Part shown: one piece after another, positions 1 to 5,588 of the stretch | How positions within the stretch are numbered: position 1 is the first letter of the stretch | Layout of the letters: each line of letters starts with the position of its first letter | From: a bacterium | GTDB lineage: Bacteria > UBP15 > UBA6099 | Length of the DNA: 6,478 nucleotides | Direction of reading: 5' to 3' | NCBI GenBank assembly: GCA_029564595.1 | Contig: JAKQPS010000033.1 | Location: forward strand, 1 to 6,478 | The notes under the pieces: model-generated | Databases searched by the model: none | What the model was told of the DNA's origin: nothing | The model's input: only the letters and a program-made list of their open reading frames with translations | Program-made: the position numbers and the translations under genes

Positions 1-1059
1 GTGATCCGCGCCGAAGTTGACGCTGCCGCCCATTTCGAGGACATGCTGGCGGAACTGCGCGCCCGCGTTGCTCTCGCCGACGCGGCGGACGACGAGGAAG
101 GATACCGGGAAGCCGTCGAGGAATTGCGGCACGGCACTCGCTCCGCGTTCACCGAGATGTCCCGCCTGCGTCACGAAACCGCCGTCGCCAAGATCCCCTA
201 CGTTATCGAGCACGTCAAAGAGTCCGTAGAGAGCACGGGCAAGGTGATCGTGTTCGCGCACCATATCGACGTATTGAACGCCTTGACGGAAGCGTTCGGC
301 GCTGAAGCGGTTTGCCTTCAGGGTAGTACGCCGCAGAAGGAACGTCAGGAAGCCGTTGACCGCTTCCAAAACGATCCGAACGTCAAGGTTTTCGTCGGCT
401 CGATCACGGCGGCGGGAGTTGGAATCACGTTGACCGCGTCGAGTCACGTGATTTTCGCGGAATTGGATTGGGTTCCGGGAAACGTGACCCAGGCCGAGGA
501 TCGCGCCCACCGGATCGGACAAACCAATAGCGTTTTGATTCAGCACCTGGTCCTGGAAGGTTCCCTGGACGCGACGATGGCCCGGACCATTGTCCGGAAG
601 CAGGAAGTGATTGACGGGGCGTTGAACGCTGAATATAACCCGGCGGACCTGGAAACGGACAATCTGGAAGCGATCCGGGCGGCGGCGGAACAGGCGGCGG
701 CGGCGGCCTATAACGCGGAACATCCGGATAACCGGGAACCGAAGGCGGAAAAACCCACTGACAGGCCGAAGGCGGAACCGAAACGGAAGGCGCGGGAAGT
801 ATTCACGGACCAGCAGATTGACGCCTTGGAAGCGGCCCTGGCGACCTTGGCGGGGCTTTGTGATGGGGCGGTGAGCCGGGACGGTTTCGGATTTAACAAG
901 TGTGATGCCTACATTGGGAAATCCTTGGCGATGAGCGGAATCTACACCGAGAAACAAGCCGAACTCGCCAAGTCAATCCTGAAGAAATACCACCGTCAGA
1001 TCGGTGACGGTTTGATGTGCGCCATCTATGGCGAAAACTGGAACAAAAGAAAGGGATAA
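1..1059 (+). CDS. SNF2/RapA-family DNA helicase, C-terminal half (5' truncated by window edge)
   Basis: This is the second RecA-like domain (Helicase_C) of an SNF2-type ATP-dependent DNA translocase. Motif IV is KVIVFAHH (residues 81-88), motif V is SITAAGVGITLT (134-145), and motif VI is QAEDRAHRIGQ (164-174) with the two arginines that contact ATP. The first RecA-like domain, with Walker A and DExH box, is missing. The frame is open at base 1, so the initial GTG is probably an internal valine and the gene starts upstream. Residues 215-270 are an Ala- and Lys/Glu-rich linker. Residues 270-352 form a separate small domain containing FNKCDAYIGKSLA and a helix rich in Lys and Gln; from memory, similar tails occur on phage SNF2 helicases. 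The stop lies 3 nt before the clamp gene, so the two are co-transcribed. The family call is secure; a role in phage replication or recombination is inferred from context. Confidence 0.93.
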   Translation: MIRAEVDAAAHFEDMLAELRARVALADAADDEEGYREAVEELRHGTRSAFTEMSRLRHETAVAKIPYVIEHVKESVESTGKVIVFAHHIDVLNALTEAFGAEAVCLQGSTPQKERQEAVDRFQNDPNVKVFVGSITAAGVGITLTASSHVIFAELDWVPGNVTQAEDRAHRIGQTNSVLIQHLVLEGSLDATMARTIVRKQEVIDGALNAEYNPADLETDNLEAIRAAAEQAAAAAYNAEHPDNREPKAEKPTDRPKAEPKRKAREVFTDQQIDALEAALATLAGLCDGAVSRDGFGFNKCDAYIGKSLAMSGIYTEKQAELAKSILKKYHRQIGDGLMCAIYGENWNKRKG

Positions 1060-1062
1060 GGC

Positions 1063-2181
1063 ATGGAATTTACGATCAACTCGAAAGAACTTAAGCAGGC
1101 AATCACCAAGGTGCGCGGGGTGACGGGATCGCCGATCTCGCATCCCGCCATCGAGTACATCCACGCCAAGGCCGACGCGGAGCGCGTCGCGTTCATGGCG
1201 ACGAATCTCAACCTCACGGCGATCTGCAAAGTTGAGGCTGACGTGCAGGCGGGCGGCGAGATCCTCTTCCCGCCGCTATGCGTGGAGGTATTCCCCGACC
1301 TGCCGGACGGCGACGTGTCGATCCGGTGCAACGCGGAGAAGATCGCTGTCAGTGTTGGCCGGTTCAAATCCAAACTAACCGGCCTATCGGCTGAACTCTA
1401 CCCGGTAATCGAGCGCCTGGAGACATACGACCAGATCACCATGGAGGCAGATCAACTCGCCAGCGCAATCCGGTTCCTCCTGCCGTTCACATCCACGGAC
1501 AAGTCCCGTTTCGAGTTGGATGGCATTTTCTGGGTGCTGGAGAAACACCGCATGGAGTTGGTATCCACCGACGGGCGGCGTCTCGGTATCGTCTGGAACG
1601 GGTATCCCGAGGACTCGTTCACGGACAAGCATGAGGCGCTGGTCTCCACGCACACGTGCGAGACGCTCCTCAAGACGCTGCCGAAGTCTGGCGTAGTGAT
1701 CGTGCGCTTCGCGCCGCGCCGGATCGAATTTGACATGCCCGGCCAGGTTATCCAAGCGAATTTGCTCACGCCGAATTTCCCGCAGTACCACCGCATCATC
1801 CCGGATGAGCAGTTTCCCGAGTTCACGGTCGAGCGCAAGCCGATGATCGAGGCGCTGCGCCGCGTCGCCAAGGTGACGGACACGGAACTCTGCAAAGTCA
1901 GGATGAAATTCAACGGCGACACCATAACGCTCGACGGCGAGTACAGCGACAAGGGCGCGGAGGGCGAAGAGCAGTTGGAATATCGTCCACTCTCAGACGA
2001 GACGCTTCCCGAGATGCTCTTCAACGTCCATTACATGCTTGATCACTTGACGACGTTTAAGGGCGACATACTCAAATTCGGCGTCTGTAAGCGCAAGCCG
2101 ATCATCATCACGTGTGACGAGGAGCCGGACCGCAAAGCGCTAGTCCAGCCGATCAGGCCGCCGGAGGAGGACGAATCATGA
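1063..2181 (+). CDS. dnaN: DNA polymerase III beta subunit (sliding clamp), phage-type
   Basis: This is a ring-forming processivity clamp that encircles DNA and tethers polymerases and repair proteins. Its 372 aa are close to the 366 aa of the E. coli clamp. The N-terminus (FTINSKELKQAITKV, from residue 3) is typical of the first domain. The peptide-binding pocket is recognisable: STDGRRL at 168-174 matches E. coli TDGHRL around 172-177, and FPQYHRIIP at 239-247 matches FPDYRRVLP. The C-terminus ALVQPIR (359-365) aligns with YVVMPMR, so the pocket methionine M362 is replaced by Gln, and an acidic tail of 7 residues (PPEEDES) follows. The start is ATG 1063, preceded by a purine-rich AAGAAAGGG in the end of the helicase gene. 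The stop overlaps the next start (ATGA). Host-like clamps occur in some phages but are uncommon. No clamp loader or polymerase is visible. Confidence 0.95.
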   Translation: MEFTINSKELKQAITKVRGVTGSPISHPAIEYIHAKADAERVAFMATNLNLTAICKVEADVQAGGEILFPPLCVEVFPDLPDGDVSIRCNAEKIAVSVGRFKSKLTGLSAELYPVIERLETYDQITMEADQLASAIRFLLPFTSTDKSRFELDGIFWVLEKHRMELVSTDGRRLGIVWNGYPEDSFTDKHEALVSTHTCETLLKTLPKSGVVIVRFAPRRIEFDMPGQVIQANLLTPNFPQYHRIIPDEQFPEFTVERKPMIEALRRVAKVTDTELCKVRMKFNGDTITLDGEYSDKGAEGEEQLEYRPLSDETLPEMLFNVHYMLDHLTTFKGDILKFGVCKRKPIIITCDEEPDRKALVQPIRPPEEDES

Positions 2182-2429
2182 GCCAATACGTAACTCGCTG
2201 TGGTATCTGTTCGCGGACGCTCTTATTCGACACGCCGGATTACCCTAGCCCGACTCTTTGCCAGCCGTGCGTTGTGCAGGCCGTGGAAAAGCACAATGAC
2301 GGCGAAGAGAAGAAGGACAGCCTCTACGCCGAACTGGAAGAAATCAAGGATTCGGCGAATGAGGCAATCAACGCGGCGGAAGCCATGCTTTGCAAGATCA
2401 ATGAAATCCAAGGACGATTGGAAGAATGA
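2178..2429 (+). CDS. Small zinc-ribbon / coiled-coil protein, function unknown
   Basis: The 83-aa protein has two parts. The N-terminal 35 residues contain two CxxC pairs (C8/C11 and C28/C31), the pattern of a four-cysteine zinc ribbon. Residues 36-83 are highly charged with heptad-like hydrophobics (LYAELEEIKDSANEAI), predicting a helix or coiled coil. The start ATG overlaps the clamp stop codon (ATGA at 2178-2181) and is preceded by GGAGGA, so translation is probably coupled to the clamp. The stop in turn overlaps the next gene. I do not recognise a named family. A protein-interaction or DNA-binding adaptor fits the fold, but this is inference from the cysteines and the operon position only. 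Confidence 0.8.
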   Translation: MSQYVTRCGICSRTLLFDTPDYPSPTLCQPCVVQAVEKHNDGEEKKDSLYAELEEIKDSANEAINAAEAMLCKINEIQGRLEE

Positions 2430-3052
2430 GGGTGATCCACGACAAGAAGCGCGGCTGCGGATGGCGCAAGAAAGGCGGTCTTTATCTCGTCGCCGAGACG
2501 CTCCTGAACACGTGCGGCAAACTCCCGCTCCCGCTCGCCGTCTGCCCGTGCTGTGGCGCGGGAATCAAACCGGCGCGGGGATGGACGTGGGTTGACGGCG
2601 ACAAACTGTTCGCCCACGTTCCTTGTCCATACGACGAGAAGGGCAACGATAGTTGCCGATGCTTGCTGGCGTGGCCCGTGGGCAAGTGCGGCCTGCTGTG
2701 GGTAGGGGAGTCGTTCTATCCGACTCCCCAAGGCTTCTGCCGGGAAGTCGAGCGCCAGGGTGTTTCACGGCGCGTCTACCGCCTGCCCGAGAAGTTCATT
2801 CCCGGACACACGCCCGTTCTGCTCGCCCACCGGCGCGCCGTGCGCGAGACCGATCCGGCGACGGGTGAAGTCACGTTCAAGCCGGGCATCTTCGCGGCGT
2901 TCCGGCCCAGCGAAGTGCAATACCTGACTCGTGGCAACGAGACACCCGAGCAACTGGCGCGCATGGAGGCGCGTGGCATCACGCCCGTGCGCATCGTGCG
3001 GGAAAACGCCGATTTACTACAATGCAATCTTTTCTCGGACGTAGCCTATTGA
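2426..3052 (+). CDS. Cysteine-rich phage protein with C-terminal clamp-binding-like motif
   Basis: This 208-aa protein is of unknown function. Cysteines are concentrated in the first half: C11, C30, the CPCC cluster at 40-43, then C67, C77, C79 and C88, suggesting one or two zinc sites. The middle (93-165) carries VGESFYPTP, GVSRRV, LPEKFIPG, VLLAHRRAV and GIFAAFRPSEVQYL, spaced like a compact conserved domain; I have an impression of similar phage hypotheticals but cannot name a family. The last ten residues begin QCNLF (199-203), matching the beta-clamp-binding consensus QxxLF and differing from UmuC's QLNLF at one position. Translation starts at ATG 2426 inside the previous stop (ATGA), with GGAAGA just upstream. 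This is the last gene of the helicase-clamp run; its TGA lies inside the -35 box of the next promoter. A clamp-associated DNA-processing factor is a reasonable hypothesis, not shown. Confidence 0.85.
   Translation: MRVIHDKKRGCGWRKKGGLYLVAETLLNTCGKLPLPLAVCPCCGAGIKPARGWTWVDGDKLFAHVPCPYDEKGNDSCRCLLAWPVGKCGLLWVGESFYPTPQGFCREVERQGVSRRVYRLPEKFIPGHTPVLLAHRRAVRETDPATGEVTFKPGIFAAFRPSEVQYLTRGNETPEQLARMEARGITPVRIVRENADLLQCNLFSDVAY
2705..2729 (+). other. Perfect 9-bp hairpin inside a coding region
   Basis: GGGGAGTCG (2705-2713) is followed by a 7-nt loop TTCTATC and the exact complement CGACTCCCC (2721-2729). It lies within the codons for GESFYPTP of the cysteine-rich protein. No T-tract follows, so it is not an intrinsic terminator. 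It could be a coincidence of codon choice or an mRNA structure that slows ribosomes or RNase. Confidence 0.5.
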
Positions 3053-3077
3053 CAATGCGCAAGAAAGTGCATACATT
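3049..3077 (+). promoter_or_regulatory. Sigma70-like promoter for the HTH gene block
   Basis: A consensus -35 hexamer TTGACA (3049-3054) is separated by exactly 17 nt from a -10-like TACATT (3072-3077, 4 of 6 consensus matches). The spacing is optimal and the ATG of the XRE gene is about 40 nt downstream. The -35 box overlaps the TGA stop (3050-3052) of the preceding gene, so the intergenic space is almost entirely regulatory. This is the best promoter seen in the window. Confidence 0.7.
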
Positions 3078-3100
3078 ACGCAAAAGAAATCGCAAAAAGG
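3055..3100 (+). promoter_or_regulatory. Candidate operator: imperfect dyad plus CGCAA direct repeats
   Basis: Between the -35 and -10 boxes lies the imperfect dyad ATGCGC-AAGAAA-GTGCAT (3055-3072, 5 of 6 arm positions complementary). CGCAAGA/CGCAAAA elements recur at 3058, 3079 and 3091; the first two are 21 bp apart, about two helical turns. A related ACGCATAAAA lies at 3356-3365 just before the next gene. The position in the promoter of an XRE-type gene suggests autoregulation, as for Cro-like proteins. Assignment to that protein is inference. Confidence 0.4.
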
Positions 3101-3115
3101 AGAAAATTCAGTGCA

Positions 3116-3352
3116 ATGAACGACCAAAATCTATTGCAAGAGTTCGGGCGGCTGGTCCGGCAAACCCGCAAGAGCCGGAAAGTCTCCGCCGCGAAACTCG
3201 GGAACGAATTGAATCTGTCTGTTGCGACCATATACAAGGTTGAACATGGGCAATACACCCACTTCTTCACGCGGCGGCGCATCGCCAACTGGCTCAGTAC
3301 TCTCTCTGACGAATTATCCGTCGTTAGGGAGAAATTTGCAAGTATTTTGTGA
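3116..3352 (+). CDS. XRE-family helix-turn-helix DNA-binding protein
   Basis: This 78-aa single-domain protein has a lambda-repressor-like fold: helix 1 at about residues 6-20, HTH helices at 24-33 (SAAKLGNELN) and 35-46 (SVATIYKVEHGQ), then a helical tail. The length suits a Cro-like regulator with no separate dimerisation or peptidase domain. ATG 3116 is preceded by AAGGAG (3097-3102) with a 13-nt gap, longer than usual, which may lower its expression; the nearby GTG at 3111 runs straight into TGA and cannot be the start. It sits directly behind the promoter at 3049-3077 and probably controls it, and perhaps also the downstream genes. It might also be the HTH protein of a small toxin-antitoxin pair, but no toxin partner is seen. 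Confidence 0.85.
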   Translation: MNDQNLLQEFGRLVRQTRKSRKVSAAKLGNELNLSVATIYKVEHGQYTHFFTRRRIANWLSTLSDELSVVREKFASIL

Positions 3353-3366
3353 AAAACGCATAAAAA

Positions 3367-3630
3367 ATGAAATTTTTAACTCCAAACGAGGTCGCGCTTG
3401 TGCTTCAGGTGACAATCCGGCGCGTCAATCGCCTGCTCCGGGCGAATCAAATACGTCACCTGCGTGTCGGCGACGACCCCGCCACCTGGCGAATCCGGGA
3501 ATCAGACCTCCAAGCGTACATCGAGAGCCGCACGGTGGATGCGGCACAGCCAAGGGCGGCGAGAAAACAACGGCAACACCAGGACCAGCCGGTCCTGAAA
3601 CTCAAAGACCTTCTCAAGGAGGTAGCGTGA
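3367..3630 (+). CDS. Excisionase/HTH_17-family (MerR-like) DNA-binding protein
   Basis: This 87-aa protein has an N-terminal winged HTH of the excisionase/HTH_17 type: LTPNEVALVLQVTIRRVNRL (4-23) is the recognition module, followed by the wing with RVGDDPATWRIRESDLQAYIES (33-54), close to the usual RVG-WRI-SDLEAYL pattern. Residues 60-87 are a basic Gln-rich tail ending in a short amphipathic helix. Such proteins act as recombination directionality factors (Xis) or transcription regulators; no integrase is in the window, so the specific role is open. An in-frame TAA at 3361-3363 rules out an earlier start. There is no clear Shine-Dalgarno in the 14-nt A-rich gap after the XRE stop, so translation may depend on coupling to that gene. 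Confidence 0.85.
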   Translation: MKFLTPNEVALVLQVTIRRVNRLLRANQIRHLRVGDDPATWRIRESDLQAYIESRTVDAAQPRAARKQRQHQDQPVLKLKDLLKEVA

Positions 3631-3631
3631 A

Positions 3632-3961
3632 ATGAACGGGCAAAACGGAAACGAACGGGCACGCGGGATCGAGGTACTGCTGAACGGGCCGTCGGTCCAC
3701 AAGGAAAACAAGAGCGAAGAGTTATTGACCGCCGACGCGATCCGCAAGGTGTTGGAGGCAATCAGCACGATTCCCGAGCGTCAGGTTAGCAACGTGTTTG
3801 CGGCGGTGCAGGCGATTCGCCGGACCGCCCAGGGCGAGACCGTCGCGGAAATCAAGGCGCAAATCGACGAGCGCGATTGGCAAAAGCGGGAACGGGCGCG
3901 GGAATCGAAGCGCCGCGTGTGGGGCATGATCCGGCGGTTCGGACCCGTCGGCATCGAATAA
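3632..3961 (+). CDS. Conserved-looking small charged protein, function unknown
   Basis: The 109-aa protein starts at ATG 3632 behind a near-perfect AAGGAGGT (3616-3623) with 8 nt spacing, which strongly supports expression. It begins immediately after the stop of the HTH_17 gene. Residues 1-30 are polar and probably disordered. Residues 31-68 look helical (LLTADAIRKVLEAISTIPERQVSNVFAAVQAI), and residues 70-109 are rich in Arg, Lys and Glu, ending in RRVWGMIRRFGPVG. There is no signal peptide, membrane segment or recognised motif. Its position beside two DNA-binding proteins, and its basic C-terminus, would fit a nucleic-acid-associated role, but this is only inference. Confidence 0.75.
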   Translation: MNGQNGNERARGIEVLLNGPSVHKENKSEELLTADAIRKVLEAISTIPERQVSNVFAAVQAIRRTAQGETVAEIKAQIDERDWQKRERARESKRRVWGMIRRFGPVGIE

Positions 3962-4092
3962 CCGGGAACAGGAATCCGGGCGGTCTCCTCACGGGCGGCC
4001 GCCCGGCATAACCAAACAACCGCCCGCGAGTAGTGCTGCAAGACACCAATTACAGGCTACTCCGCAGGGCGAAAAAAACAAGGAGAAACGCT
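3962..4092 (+). promoter_or_regulatory. Structured 131-nt leader with competing inverted repeats
   Basis: No gene is seen here. CGGGCGG occurs at 3977-3983 and 3992-3998; its complement CCGCCCG occurs at 3999-4005 and 4020-4026. CCGGGCGG (3976-3983) can form an 8-bp stem with CCGCCCGG (3999-4006), or the second copies can pair instead; 3992-4005 is a 14-bp perfect palindrome. A further stem GAGTAG (4028-4033)/CTACTC (4057-4062) lies just before an A-run and the Shine-Dalgarno AAGGAG (4080-4085). There is no T-tract, so no classical terminator. I find no convincing promoter. Alternative pairing could give attenuation or translation control of the recombination genes. Confidence 0.45.
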
Positions 4093-4629
4093 ATGCCTAC
4101 GTTGTACGAAATCACCGAAGAGTATCGGGAGATATTCGCCCTGCTGGAGGAGTCAGAGGGCGAATGGACGCCGGAAATCGCATCCCGCGTCGAAGCCCTG
4201 GACGGCGAGTATGACCAGAAAATCCAAAACATCGCGCTGTTCATCCTCGACCTGGAGGGTGAGCAGAAAAAGATCAAGGACGAAATCTCCCGCCTCAACG
4301 CCCGCATGATTACGGCCAAAAAGAAGGCTGAATCACTCTCCAAGTATCTCCTCAGCAGCCTGGAATTTTCCGGGCGCAAGGTCAAAACCACTCTCGTATC
4401 CGTATGGGCGCAGAACTCCCCGCCTGCCGTGGTAGTCGATGACCTGGCGGCGTTGCCCGACTTCTTCAAGACCGCCACGGTCAAAACCTCTCTCGAACGT
4501 ATCCCCGAATCGTTGCGCGCTCTCGCCACGATCGAGCCGTGCAAGACGGCCATCAAGGAGGCGATCGACAACGGCGAGGAAGTGCCTGGCGTCCATTTCG
4601 AGTGGCGCAAGCACCTGCGGATCAAGTAA
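4093..4629 (+). CDS. Siphovirus Gp157-family protein
   Basis: The 178-aa product matches the Gp157 family seen next to phage recombinases. The N-terminal part (1-90) is helical with a long coiled coil (about 40-90; GEQKKIKDEISRLNARM is typical). It is followed by a beta-rich C-terminal part with KVKTTLVSVWAQNSPPAVVVDD (97-118), ALPDFFKT (120-127), and an ending CKTAIKEAIDNGEEVPGVHF and LRIK that are hallmarks of the family. The first characterised member was linked to phage resistance in Streptococcus thermophilus; the molecular function remains unclear, though genomic association with annealing proteins suggests a recombination accessory. ATG 4093 was chosen because AAGGAG (4080-4085) lies 7 nt upstream and the family homology starts there. 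An in-frame GTG at 4033 would add 20 basic residues and lacks a ribosome site. Confidence 0.9.
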   Translation: MPTLYEITEEYREIFALLEESEGEWTPEIASRVEALDGEYDQKIQNIALFILDLEGEQKKIKDEISRLNARMITAKKKAESLSKYLLSSLEFSGRKVKTTLVSVWAQNSPPAVVVDDLAALPDFFKTATVKTSLERIPESLRALATIEPCKTAIKEAIDNGEEVPGVHFEWRKHLRIK

Positions 4630-4641
4630 GGAGGAACGGTC

Positions 4642-4818
4642 ATGAATGGTATCCCAATTTACAAAATCACCATCTACGACGTGTACGAGGACGATACCGC
4701 CCGTGTGGCGGACATGCTGCGCGATATGGCGGACCGGATCAAGGAGCACGACCCGGAAGAGCGTGTCGAATGCAAGATCAAGCGCGGTCACGTCACGCTC
4801 GAAATGCAGACCGTCTAG
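4642..4818 (+). CDS. Small 58-aa protein between Gp157 and ERF genes, function unknown
   Basis: A complete short frame runs from ATG 4642 to TAG 4816-4818, encoding MNGIPIYKITIYDVYEDDTA at its start and ending HVTLEMQTV. It has an excellent Shine-Dalgarno, AAGGAGG (4628-4634), with 7 nt spacing, itself overlapping the Gp157 stop codon. Its own stop TAG forms part of the ERF Shine-Dalgarno TAGGAGG. The tight packing argues that it is a real gene. The predicted layout is a beta strand (6-14), an acidic helix (17-36) and two beta strands (42-57), a compact alpha/beta fold. No family recognised. It may act with the annealing protein, by position only. Confidence 0.8.
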   Translation: MNGIPIYKITIYDVYEDDTARVADMLRDMADRIKEHDPEERVECKIKRGHVTLEMQTV

Positions 4819-4827
4819 GAGGCGGCC

Positions 4828-5580
4828 ATGAGCGAAACCAACGGCAAACCCAATATCTACCAGCGGATAAACGCGATCATGCAGGAGATCGGCTACGTCC
4901 AGAAGGATAAAAAGAACTCCTTCATGAACTTCAAGTACGTCTCCCATGACGCGGTTACGTCGGCCTTGCGCCCGTTCCTGGTCACTCACGGAGTGGTGGT
5001 TACCTGTGACATCGTCCATCACGACGTCAAGGAGATCGCCACGGGCAAATCGGACAGGCCGGACCGTGCGTACATGACTTCAGTAACCGCCCAGGTGTCA
5101 TTCATCAATATCGACAACCCGGACGACCGGATCGTTGTCCATTCCATCGGACAGGGCATCGACAAAAACGATCTCGGACCCGGCAAGGCGGTTTCCTACG
5201 CCTACAAGTACGCCCTCCTCAAAACCCTGGCCTTGGAGACGGGCGACGATCCAGAGAACGATGGCAACGATAAACCAAAGCCACCGCAACCGCAATCACA
5301 ACAACCCAGTAAAAACAACGGTGGCAACCAGGCTGCCGCGCCGGACAACGACGTTGAAAGGGAACTCAATAAACTCGCGGTTGAGTTGTTTAGCGACGTC
5401 AACAAGGCACGGCGCGTTGCCAACAAAAAAGGCTTCGTGGTGTTTGAGGACTTCGCCAAAGCCTTCCGCAAGCACTGCGTCGAAGCGAAGACGCCCGGCA
5501 TCACGCTGAAAAAACTGTCCGCGATCCGTTCGCACAAGGAAGCGGCTGTCAACGTGATGGTTCAACTGAATCTGGAATAG
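4828..5580 (+). CDS. erf: ERF-family single-strand annealing protein (phage recombinase)
   Basis: ERF proteins bind single-stranded DNA, form rings and anneal complementary strands; in phage P22 this supports genome circularisation and recombination. The family core is clear: IYQRINAIMQEIGYVQKDKK (10-29), FKYVSHDAVTSALRPFLVTHGVVV (35-58), and the signature GQGIDKNDLGPGKAVSYAYKYALLKTLALETGDDPE (108-143). Residues 146-175 are a Pro/Gln/Asn-rich linker, followed by a separate C-terminal helical region (176-250) of unknown role, ending QLNLE. ATG 4828 is preceded by TAGGAGG (4816-4822) with 5 nt spacing. No exonuclease partner is seen in the window; the Gp157 and 58-aa genes immediately upstream form the usual recombination cassette. 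Call secure; interaction partners inferred. Confidence 0.94.
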   Translation: MSETNGKPNIYQRINAIMQEIGYVQKDKKNSFMNFKYVSHDAVTSALRPFLVTHGVVVTCDIVHHDVKEIATGKSDRPDRAYMTSVTAQVSFINIDNPDDRIVVHSIGQGIDKNDLGPGKAVSYAYKYALLKTLALETGDDPENDGNDKPKPPQPQSQQPSKNNGGNQAAAPDNDVERELNKLAVELFSDVNKARRVANKKGFVVFEDFAKAFRKHCVEAKTPGITLKKLSAIRSHKEAAVNVMVQLNLE

Positions 5581-5588
5581 GCAATATA

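Noticed and set aside
1452-2024. 190-aa minus-strand frame opposite the clamp gene (and a 135-aa frame at 1384-1791)
   Set aside because: Both are antisense to a clear DnaN homolog; Ser/Arg-rich translation without motifs is typical of a shadow.
3022-3243. 73-aa plus-strand frame over the promoter and start of the XRE gene
   Set aside because: It overlaps the end of one gene, the promoter and the XRE coding region in another frame; no ribosome site or motif.
3586-3603. QPVLKL in the HTH_17 protein (74-79) as a hexapeptide clamp motif
   Set aside because: Only partly matches the QLxLxL type and lies in a low-complexity tail; short motifs like this arise by chance.
3992-4005. 14-bp palindrome CGGGCGGCCGCCCG as a simple hairpin or attachment site
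   Set aside because: With zero loop it cannot fold on itself fully; no integrase, direct repeat or tRNA end supports an attachment site. It is reported only as part of the leader.
4033-4092. GTG start extending the Gp157 protein by 20 residues
   Set aside because: No Shine-Dalgarno precedes it, it reads through the structured leader and AAGGAG ribosome site, and family homology begins at ATG 4093.
4333-5022. 229-aa open frame on the minus strand across the Gp157, 58-aa and ERF genes
   Set aside because: It lies opposite three well-supported genes with good ribosome sites; composition fits an antisense shadow in G+C-rich DNA and no domain is recognisable.
5569-5588. Weak promoter-like CAATAT before the initiator gene
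   Set aside because: The only upstream -35 candidate (TTCAAC) is poor and the spacing is 15 bp; not good enough to report.
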